Below are positions 38,238 through 50,200 of a DNA stretch of 64,000 bases, piece by piece. Source of the DNA: Hyalella azteca (taxonomy: Eukaryota; Arthropoda; Malacostraca; Amphipoda; Hyalellidae). Position 1 is the stretch's first letter. Every line of letters starts with the position of its first letter. The position numbers were made by a program, and so were the translations under genes. The stretch is from NCBI RefSeq assembly GCF_000764305.2, contig NW_025946735.1, positions 1-64,000 of the forward strand, given 5' to 3'. The notes under the pieces are model-generated. The model saw nothing but the letters and a program-made list of their open reading frames with translations, made no database searches and was not told the DNA's origin.

Positions 38238-41200
38238 CTACATAAATTAAAGATGGAGCAACATTTATAACGTGCGCACCAATATCGTACATAACCATTT
38301 ATTAAAGGAGGAAAAATCTCTTATCGATTCCGCAAAATGCAACTAACGATATAAAATTAATTCGAGAAATATGAGATGGAGCAACATATTTAGAACGTGC
38401 GCACCAATATTGTACATTACCATAGATTTACGAAATATATTTTACTATAAGAGGAAAAATCTGCAATCGATTCCGCAAAGTGAAACTAACGATATAAAAT
38501 TAATTCGAAAAATATGAGCATCATGTATGCGCTTTCCATAAGAATGCGAAATTTAACTAAAAAATCAATGTCAATCAATCAATCAAACGCTTCATCACAA
38601 CTTATTTACATCTAAAAATTGGAGGATTGTTATCAGAAATACATCTAGGTATGTTTCAGTGAGACATATAAATGATGTACTCTTTGCAAGTATAGGTCAT
38701 TTTATAATAGAAGTACGTAAACAGGCGGCTCACGTTGCACAGGCATCATCGCTTCAGCAGCCTGGTTTTGATGTCTTTTAAAAGATGTTAAAGCTCCTAG
38801 GTTACCAACTATGTCAATGCCTCTTAATGACTACAGTACAATAATGAGAAGCTCTTCCACGAATTTTTATGACTTGTTAGGCGTTTCATCAAAATAGAAA
38901 TATGTTTTAAATGACGAAAACTACGACGCTTACGGGATAAAAATATAGTAACGATGTGATGAAAACCCAGAGCTTCTTACATCTTAGCAGACATCAAAGA
39001 GATTCCGCTACAGAGAAGACATCATACCAAAACAATAGTAGTTTTTTAGCTCGGAACCTGGAATAAGAAATCTTTTGTGCTCTCAAGACGCCATAATAGT
39101 AAAAATAAAAATCCCTGGCATAAAAAAAATCCCTGGCATGATAGTAGTAAAAATAAAAATCCTTTTTGTACTTACCTCACACATTTGCAGCAGCCACTGC
39201 GCAGAGGAGGGAGGCCGGCCTGGGTTCTTGCGAGCTCTGAACAACATGACTGCCGTTTGGCGATCATCCGCCACATTGACTTGCGGAAATTGTTGGACAT
39301 GAAGCAATAAATAATGGGATTTATGCAGCAATGGATGAACGGCAGAAGGTCTGCCAGATATGTGAACGCAAGGAATACTTGGTTGAACGCTTGAACTTCA
39401 AGTGCTTTGCAGATTTTAACAACAAGCGTTGGACCCCAGCAAATGATGAACAGCACCACCACCACAACCAACATTTTTATCACCTGCAAAGAAAAATTAA
39501 AGTTTTAACCTTTCGCAAAAAATATCTAAACGGAACACAAGGTATTTTTTACTGGCCATTCGATCACAAGCAAATTTATACACAAATATTAGCTTATAGC
39601 CTGAGCGGCATAATATAATTCATCTTCACTTTGATTCATTAGCAATTTGTCCCCTAAGTCGTTTATAATTGTAGATAATTTTTATCAAACACATCGAATA
39701 TTCATTTCGTATGTACCTTTAATGTTAATCTGTAATAGTATTTGTTGTAACAAGGTTTAATTATAAGGCAAAGCTGGCCTCTCAAAATGCGGCAGAATTT
39801 ATTACTGCTTTGTGGGGATTTGAACACGCAACTTATTGCTCTAATATTCATTTTATCACTTACCCACTTCCTCGAATAACTCGAGCAGAATATTTACAGC
39901 TAGCTTCGACCAAACCCGAGACTAACTGCTTTATTTTTGGTGTTCCCAACTTTGACCACCAGCCTCCCCAACGGCAGCATTATTAACTGTTATTTGTCAC
40001 TAGCAATTTTCGATTATAAACTACATACCTATTGATTAATGATTTTAACATAATAATTGCTAGTAGTTGTCATCTGGTCTGCTTGTGAATGCAAATCATT
40101 TTAGGCGTATTTAAAATGTTAGACAATAATTACGGTGTAAAAGAATGGTTATCAAAGTTTGTTGGCTAAACATTAAAAACCAACCTGCTTCCTGGTTTTC
40201 TTAACGTCCTCCCTCTTAGCCATAGGAGGCAGCTTCCACTCTTCCCTGCCATGAAGGCCAACAGCTGCCGAGGAAGATTTACTTTTGCGGTGACCGAAAA
40301 CTCCCCGATGACTCGCACCAGTAACTTCTCTTGTGTTCACTCCACTGTCATCGTAGGACATGGCCTTACAATTCAAGCCACCATTGTTACTTGTTGCTCC
40401 CAAGCTGTTCCGATTTCTCATACTCGCCCGGAAACCGACGGGGCTTCGCAAATTGTGTAGCGTGCTTACATTAGAGCGCGGATTCACAGTGTTTTTCGCA
40501 TCTTCAATGATCTGAAAGTCTTCCTCAGACGAGAAAATAATCCCAGACATACTTTTACCTCTGCGACTGCCTTTATGACTTTTGAATGTGTTGGTTCTTG
40601 AGCAAGATAAAGAGTTCATTCGTGGGAAAGAGACAGCGCTCGCTCGTGTGCCGCGCGATGTGTGCTCAGTGACGTCAGACATGGTATCATAGTCCAGGTG
40701 TACCGGAAGCGTGGTCCCGGAAACAACCCTTGACTTTTCTGGTCCATAAACATTTGTGGATTCAAACGTACCTGACGAAGACTGAGGCATGTCACAATCA
40801 AAGCTCAGTATCGGCCGCCCAATCGAGAAACCCGATTCCTGAACTTCATCGAACCTATGCTTTTCAGCAAGATCTTCCTGGTCACTAAACGGGTCTGAAA
40901 TTGAAGGCAAAGGTGATCCTTGATCGCAATTCGAATGAGATTGAATACCAATTACTGTTGCTGGTGAATTCAGAAGTCTGCGTGGATTGCATATCGTAGG
41001 ATGCCGTACGTTCAAACGATATGATTCGCTTCCTCCGCTGCTGTTATACGGTCCACTGCAACATAAAATACAAAATACGTTACATTTTACAGCTTAATCG
41101 TTTTAATCCTTGCTCTAATTTTTTACCCAGACTATGCACTGCATGTGTTCCCTATCGGCACAAACCAGTTACATTAATTCGAAAAATGTGTATTGATATC

Positions 41201-44200
41201 TGAAGGAAAAGTGTAGTGTACCGAAATCGATTAAAAATTAATTTCTTCTCGCTTGCTGTGTCTATAGATGCATATTTATTTTCTTTCTGCAAGTTTTTTC
41301 AACGTAATGGATGTCTATTTTTAAATTTTCGTTGTCATTAGCTAGTGACAGGCTCCGAAGTCAGTACCGCAGCAGGTAAATTGGACACTATCACCTTAAT
41401 CAGCCATCTCTGCTGGCTTGGTTCCTTGGAATCAAGAGTCAAGCGTATGGTCTCAAACGGCCGAGAAATCTTTGAAAATTTTCATCGGCATTGAAATTTC
41501 CTAAGTTTAGAGCTAAGATCTAAGCTAAATTTCTATTAAAATCCCAGCGTTTACTATGGGGTACATATTTGAATAATTTTTGTTTTTCCAATGAATGCCC
41601 TTTTCACACGAATTCAGGTTTAAAAGATATTTTTTCAAGATATCCATCGCCGTTATCATTCAATTTGCATAAACTTTTCTACGAACTGGGCATAAAAGTG
41701 TAGAAATTATTAAAATGTTTTGCAAAAAAATACGACTTCAAGAAACAAGTGGAACACGAGGGTACATAAACACGCTATGATGTTTATGTACCTATAAACC
41801 TATAAAAAATAGTAATATACTTATAAAAAGAGACATGAAAGAAGAAGAATGAGATGCATATGACTGGATTTATCGAAATATTTATCTCAGAAACTAATTT
41901 AATTGAACTTTTTGGCACAGAATGTTTGAAACTAGCTCCATTTTAAACTTCTAAAAACAGCAGAAGTGCGTAGAGTTTACCACTTTTAAATTAAGTGAAC
42001 AATAAATTAGATACTCGTGGCCGGTCTCGCTCAATTAATTTCTTTGCTTTGGTTGCAAGTCCTATTAACTTTCAACGTTTGTGAGCATCGCTATTCAATC
42101 TTAAATTTTCTTGTATAAAAACGGAATTTTTTCACAGCTGGGAAAATGTGTTCATGAAGCTTCGTATTCATTAAATTGGTAAATAGAATTATTTTCAACT
42201 CTTCCTTCAAAACTATTGGTCACTTCAGGTACACAACAATTGCCATCTCAATGGAAATTTCAAATGATATCTGTTTCAAAAAAAGGTCAGATTTGAATCA
42301 ACGAGAAAAAACCCTACGATTGTAAAATTTGTAAATTAATTCTTCGGAAAAATTTTCGTTGAAATTAGTAAATAAATTTTTATAGTGTCTAATTCTTTGA
42401 AATTCATTCTCAACTTACAAGGTAAAATTCCCGAAAAAGAGAACCTAAATAAAAGAAATAATCTTTTAATGCAGAAATTAAAGTTTCTACATTATTTGGA
42501 AGCGCCTGTTCTTTACAGAGCCGTCACACGGAACTTGGGCACCAGCTGCCTCGATTGTCATGTAACAAACTTGAGGCCCAAAAAGTTATCTAAGATGGCG
42601 AGTTCTCCAACAAACGCACCTCGCCCACGATCGTGCGAGCAAGCAACAATAAACCGAAATATTGAAAAATACACGAGGTTGTTAAGCAAATATTCCTGGA
42701 AAAATGTCTATTTGGAAGGCTTTCAAGTCGCAAGAAATGAATATTTATTCAAATGCTTCAATACCTTGAAAGTTGGATTTCCAATGCGAGTCCGTAATCT
42801 CCTTCCAAATCATAACATGTGCCTGGGTAGGTTGTCTGGGAAAAAAATACTTTTCTCTTCAAATTTTGAATTATCAAGAAAAAATTATGTGGAATTAATA
42901 ATACGTTTGCGTATTCCTACTAAAGGAATTATTAGAGAACAGATGATGCCCCCACGTACTGCCTCGCCACTGCCCTTTTGATCATAACGCTGAATTTAAA
43001 ATCAAACTCCTTCTGTGCAACCTCAAGGTTGAGGGCCCGATATCGTTTACACGAATCGAGATGATATTACTAATGTTTTGTCATTGAAATATCATGATAA
43101 AAATTTCACGATGAGCATCGTCAATGTCATGAAAATCATTCAAGTTTTCTTACACATCAAACTTTTAACTTTATTCATGGTTTAAAATAAAATAATGACA
43201 CTTAATTTAATATATAATAGTAATAATAATAACAATAATAATGATAATAATAATAATAATAATGATAATAATAATAATAGTAATAATAATAATAATAATA
43301 ATGGTAATAATAATAATAATATTTATTTATTACCCACCATCGCACAGGGTTGGTGAGCGCTGATATTGTTTTGGTGCTCTTCCAGAGCTCCCTGATGACG
43401 GCCGTGTAGCAGCAGATCATCAGCACGGCGGGGATCACAAAGAGAGCTAATACTTCGTATGATACGAAGCCCACCGTGTGATGCGACTTGCAGTAATAAG
43501 TGATGACGTGTTCTGTACAACCTTTGTTGTGGTATACGATCACTTCTTCTTCCTGGAGATCAAACACATCAATGAGGCAGACAAATAACGTAAACTCTTA
43601 TGATCAGTTGATGTGATAGAAAAGCAATTCATGTTTTGATCAACCTCTACTGAGCTGCGCATGAACTTTTCCTATTTTAAGATTGAAGTACACGGTAATT
43701 AATTTAGACACAGATGTTTGAATGTAAAATGAAAACTCTTGCTGGTGCTGAAACTTAATTTTTAACGCGCGTATAAACAATCTGGAAAATCCACTCCCCT
43801 TGATAACTTAGCATGGAAAACCATCCTGAAACAGATATTATTCGGATACTAAAATGCTGGACAATTATCAAGAAATAAATTTTCTTTGCATAAATTGCCA
43901 CACAGGAAATTACTTCCGGTTTATCAAGCAAAATTCTGCTCAACACTTCGTCCATGGATTTACGTATGAGTTATAACATGTATGATATCTTATCTCTTAA
44001 CAGGAAGAGTGATCTTAAAGCACGATGTGTTATCATATAACACATGTATTATATTTCTGCCTCTTCCTGGTGATCTTCCAACAGGAAGGGATGATTTAAA
44101 AAATATTTATTAATTTTAATCGATCTATATTAATCCTTACGGGTTAAATTTATGATCATATGCAGAGCAGTAGATTTTTCCGAATATAGTTCCCAAAAAT

Positions 44201-47200
44201 TTATATTCGCCTACCGCCACGAATTTCTAGAAAAACTGTTTCTATTTTCATAAGATGAATAAAAAATGGTTCAGGTTACTTGTCAACGTACGTTGAGAGG
44301 CACCTAAATTTTTCTTCTTTTTCTACCTCCTTCGTTTCACTAACAAAGTATAGTTGAATTTATTTTAACTTGAGAAGATTTTTTGTATTTGTCATGAAAA
44401 GTTCTAACAAGCCATTCCTCTAGCATCAACTGAAATCAAAAGGCATAAAAAATTATTTTCCAAAGAAAATGCCTCTTTAATTAGTCCTCATGAAGTGCCT
44501 TAATTAAAAAACCCAACTTTTTAATAATGGATTTAAAAAATTATAATATTAGAAAAATAGTTAATTAAAAACTTGGCTAATATCAGCGTTTTCTAAGAAA
44601 TATTTTTTTAAATTCCTGTGCGTAACGCAGTCAGCCTGATAGAGCCGGAGTTCTCGCATAAATACAGAAAAATATAACTCAGTACTCACTGCAGTGAGTA
44701 ACAGAGAGCGCATTTTCTCGTCGACGAAAACTTGAGGTCACAGACGGACGGACGGACAGACAGGCAGACAGACAGACAGACAGACGGACATGGCGAGCAC
44801 AATAGTGCATTTTTTCCATAAATGAGAAAATGCGCTAAAAAGGATTATTCTATATTGAGGAAATTAAGAGGCATTGAATGGTATTGTTTTCTTAAGAGAC
44901 TCGTCTCTTCTGAAACAGATGCTCTAGCGACAAGAATGCATCCAGTATAAAATGTAATGTTACTTCCTATTCATCTTCCTACCTCACATTTTCCTGCTAT
45001 AAACCTTCCACAAAATTTATTTTGTTTTGACCCAATGAAGCATTGCAAATTGCATTGACTAGCACAACAAAAAATCTTGGAACATGCCTTTTCCACGACT
45101 AGAATTTCAAATCTACGTGCTTTTCCGCAAAAAATACAAGTTTGCTGCATACCGATTTTTAGTTCCCGTGCGATCTTTTTAGCGCATTTCTTCGTTTATA
45201 GAAAAAAGGCGCTATTGTGCTCGTCATGTCCGTCCGTCTGTCAGTCCGTCAGTCCGTCTGTCCGTCTGTCCGTCTGTCCGTCTGTCCGTCTGTCATAAAC
45301 ATGCAAACATTATTAACGGTCCTTGAAAAAACACTCATTTCCGGGAGGTAGCTGATGATATCATCTCTCTTTGAAATTTAATTTGGAATAAACAGAATTA
45401 GACTCATTTTTAGCGCATTTTCTCATTCACGTTCGCATCATATCTGTCCGTCTGTCTGTCCTTCTGTCTCTCCATCTGTCTGTCCTTCTGTCTGTCCGTC
45501 CGTAACTTCACGTTTTCGTCGGCGAGAAAATGCGCTCTCTGTCACTCACTGCAGTGAGTATTGAGTTATATTTTTTCGAGGATTATGTTTCTCAAAAGTT
45601 CCTCTAATCTCACAGACTTCTTAAACATCCTGAGCTGATCTTCCGCACTCTCAGCATCAAAATCCTCAAAAAAACTTACTCCACTTGAAATTGTAATGCA
45701 TTTCATTGTTCTTTCTCCCTTCCATCATGCATCGATGATACTTCTGTCAAATGAAATACTGTATTAGATGTCTTGTGTACGTAACTTTGAGCTCTTAATT
45801 TCATTGCTCATCTCCATTAATAAAAGGATTTCATTGTTCATCTTAATAAAAGCTTTATCCGTGAGAGAAGCTCCTCGCTCCCTATAGATTAAAATAGGGT
45901 CGGCTCAATTCTTGAAGAGATGCTGCACTTTTACAAGGATATTATTTTTAATCCCGTTGGTATATTTCAGTCGTTGGCTTCATTTTTGGCATGTAACTTT
46001 TGCCCAAAGTATTAATTAAATTCTATTAAGATCCAAGTATTGGCCTAACTACTGAAAATTCGAGCTGTCGCGAGAAAATAACATTCTCACATTACGTGGG
46101 AATTCCTTCAAGCAAAACTTCATTGTTAACGTAAGATCAGGAATAGAAAGTTTGCATCAATCAGAAATCTCTGTTATCTTCGATATAATTTTAACTCGCC
46201 TAACTTTGATAATGAAAAAGTACAAGAATATTGACTTTCTTCTGAAAATTAATAAAGATTTCCGATGAAAATCACCTTAATAGCTTTTGCGAACATCACG
46301 ACCAGATGATTGACATCCAATTTCATGCGTCATTTTCATTTTGGAATTTTCACGTCATTTTTTACCAGCAGAATTAAATTAAGAATTTTAATAGAACCTC
46401 AAGGCCCGCATTCCCATCACATTTGACCGTCAAATTTATTCTGGTGTCATTAGAAAAAGCATTGCAGAAGAATTTCGAGAGAAATTGCTTGCATAATTGA
46501 TCCAAACTTTGAGCACTTGCTCTTAATAGTTACATGTTTAATTTCAACACTGCAGCAAAGTAACTTATGCTTGCATTGCCAACACTTCAAGCTCGTAGCA
46601 AATACGATATTTGACGCCAAAAAATTGTTGTCAAAATCTGTATAAAAGTCAATATATTTCACATATGTATTAACAATTGTTTTCCTTAGATAAAATCGTA
46701 TAAGGGATTCATTTACAATCGAAAAAAAAATATTTTTTTTTCTTTTTGATAAAAATTATATCATGTATTCTTTCTATATCGTATTCCCCATTTCATGGGG
46801 AGAAAAATGAATATACTAAATTACGAATTCAATAATTGAGAGTTGTACAGCCAATGCTACGATGATTACGAAGGACTGTTTGAATGATCAAGCGCTGCAC
46901 GAAGTGTGTGTAGGACGTTAGATTTCGAGACCGCGGGAACGAGTTATTTTCTTTACAGCTGACGGGGCCGAAGAAATATCACAAGACATTTGCCGAGGAA
47001 TATTTCGTTCATAGACAGGGCCAAACTGTGTGCGACAGCCGTGTATATGAACAACCATATCTTGCTAGAGAGCTTCCTCTGAAGTCCGAGTCACGCCCTC
47101 AAGGTATGCCGCTCCGCTGATTTTGGTGACAATAGACCGGTGCTCTATGTCGATATGCAAATACAACTTTTTCATGAGTGCATTAAATCAATATTGCGAT

Positions 47201-50200
47201 ATCAATCTTGAACTCTACGGTCGCCCCGGCGGTAAGTCAGCCGTAAGACAATTTGCTGCAGCGCAAGACAAGGAGACGTGCCTCGAAAACTGAGAGCCAA
47301 TAGCATCATCGTTCACCAATTATCGTTTGGAAGCACGGTCACGGCCAGCAGCAGCAGTAGCAACGATAAGACACCGAAACGGGAAAAATGACGTTAGTAA
47401 TTCTACGATGTAATAATTCCGAAGAGTTTCGCGTATTCATTTTAACGCATCTGTTGCCCATGAGTCGTCTTAAGCTGAGAGGAGACCGAAACAAACTCTT
47501 GGAGAAGACAGATCTTTTTAATGGGTATCGTGCCCTCGAAGTTCGTTTAAACCAGACACCACGACAATCACTTCGTAGAAAAATAATAATGATAATAATA
47601 ATAATAATAATAACAATAATAATAAATAATAATAATATAATAATAGTCGCCTTTGAGACACGGTTACGGTGACACGGCGCTTTACCACGGCAAGGCTACC
47701 AGCAACAATACAGCCAGCAATATGGCCGAGAGCGTTCGTGATCGATTAGATCACAGCGGGGCAACCTTGCCTCTCTACAATATCTATTTGTTCTGTAATT
47801 TTTGAAAATTTATTAGCGGGTCCTAAAACATTTAATTGTAAAAATATAGAATCCCCTCATTAGTTTAGAATCAAGAACTTCATTTCACTCTCATGTGCTC
47901 TAAAGGCTAGGTTAAATTCCTTTAAAGTCTTTGTTTAAACTCGCCTCCCGGGTTATCGTGCCACGAGTACAATTAAAAATTGTGGTAAAGTAAAATGACA
48001 AAATAACAAAACCAGAGAAACCAACTGAACACATTCAAATTTAAATCAGCTTTTCCTTGCTTTCATAAGTGTTCACTTAGAGACTAACGGTTGCTTTTTA
48101 ATTACAAGAAGACTTTCATCTTCAGCCTGTTTTAAGCACTGGTTCAATATTGTCGACTTGATCTGAATTCCCACAACACTTTATGACTCTATAGCAATTA
48201 AAAAAATGCAATTTTAAGAGGCCTCGCATATTTTCGAGCATATTCATAGCCCTTAATTGCACCGGCACAACGCGGCATAAACTTCGTGTCTGGCCCGAGC
48301 CTTGGAAATTATGTGCTTCCTCTCCTGACAAAAAATTCATAAGATGTCAGAAAATGAATCGTAGCTTCTGCAAACTTCATTTCCGTCACTAAATCACCAT
48401 GAGCTTGTCTCACAGTAAAAAATACTGACATTGACGCTTCAATAAGTCGTTAGTCCTACAACCTGGACAGGTATTTTGAGCCTTAATTAGGGCTTCCAAA
48501 TCAACAAAATTCCAAGCCCGGTATTTCCAATCAACAAATCAACAATGAATATCAGCAAATCCATCAAGAGAGTAATATTGTCTAAATGGTATTCACTAAG
48601 ACAATGTCATCCACCAGGCCAATAACGTCAACAAAAATGTTGATTACGAGTTGATTTATTTGGAACAACGTGTAATCAACGTTATTCGAGCGTCAAATGC
48701 CTGGTGGTAATATAAGCAGCAGGGAATTAGGTGTACAAAGGTTCCAGAACACAAATTAGTTAGCTCACGAATGTTTGTTTTGTATTCACATTTTAGAAGC
48801 AAACTTGACTATGATGTGTAATTGCCTGGAGTGCAAACATGTCAGAGCTCATGAGCACAGGTCGTGGTTTCATTAAACGTAATTACGCGTTAATTGTAAA
48901 ATTCTCGACCAAAACCTGAAGGCGAAATAATTGCGTTTCAAATGAAAATAATTCATCTATTGCCAGGGAAATAGAGGTAATGTAAAATATAGATAATAGA
49001 GATAATGTAGAAACGGACCAGTGAAATGATTGACCAGTGAAATAGAGATAATGTACTGGAAACGGTCATTCAAAAGCTGATTTATTTACTATATTTAGTT
49101 CTAACTTTTTTAATACGAAATACATTCCTAGCTTGTCATTGTAATAAAGTATTTTAATTTTATATCAGTCTCTTATCAACCGTTAAAGGCACGCTACAAC
49201 ATTAACAGCGCGACTATCATTTGTTAATATTCTTTGCTTGTATGCTAACAAATTAAGCACCAGGGCCCATACTTTCAAAATTCGCTAAGTGAACGTAAGT
49301 ACTTACGCTCTATTTTCTTGACTATGATTAGTAGATTTGGCTTGAAAGGCCGTCAATGATTGGCTGATGAACTTACGATCTCTTAACTTTTTTGAAAGTA
49401 TAGGCCCTGGTAAAGATGTAGGCAAACAAGAGTCTAATGCTGAAGTAAACTCGACTTGAGATGGTTGCATCACAATTGGCTGTCGACTGCTCCGAAGATT
49501 AAAATCTTCTGAAGGCAAAACTCCTTAATTCAGAACCATTAGCTTGTTTCAGTATAACGTACAGAATATTGAACTGTAACAGTAGGTAAGTTATCAAGTA
49601 ATTTATCAGAATAGAAAGTTTAAATAAGTTTATCACAACAATGTAATACTGCTCTTAAGTAATAGTATTTGAACGACAATTACTAGTAATCATCAATCTA
49701 CTATGACTTTTTTACGTCGCCTCCAGTAGCAAAATTGAAAAGAAATTAATCGTTATTTTTGCCCTTTCCCTTCCTAAAAAATATCAAATAACATTTAGTT
49801 TTAAAGCAAGCCTTATAGAGATTATTAAAAGATAATATACTCGTTCCTCGACTCATTTGCGAGAAAATCTTCTTTTTTTGTGGGCGACTGGATGTGTGTT
49901 CTCATATTTTTTTCCCGTAAGATCGCTTAGATCAGGGGATTTTCATCGCTCTTCCCCCTCATGACGGCAAGTCAATAAGAATAAGAAAACCTCGGGCAGA
50001 GTGTTGGAGCAAAACCCATCGATCAACCCTTGCAAAATCGCTGGGGATGATCGATGGAATAAATTATTTCAGGGCAAGATATTGCTTATATATTATTCTG
50101 ACAGTAACGAAAAAGAGAGTAAAGTCTCGAGAGGGTTAGATATTTTTTGGAAACTGATTAGAGATGAAAGTTTTTCTAAAAGGTATGTAAAGCGCTACTG

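Noticed and set aside
40251..40801. ORFs overlapping GPCR exon 5 in other frames
   Set aside because: They are shadows of the long ICL3 exon and have no independent support.
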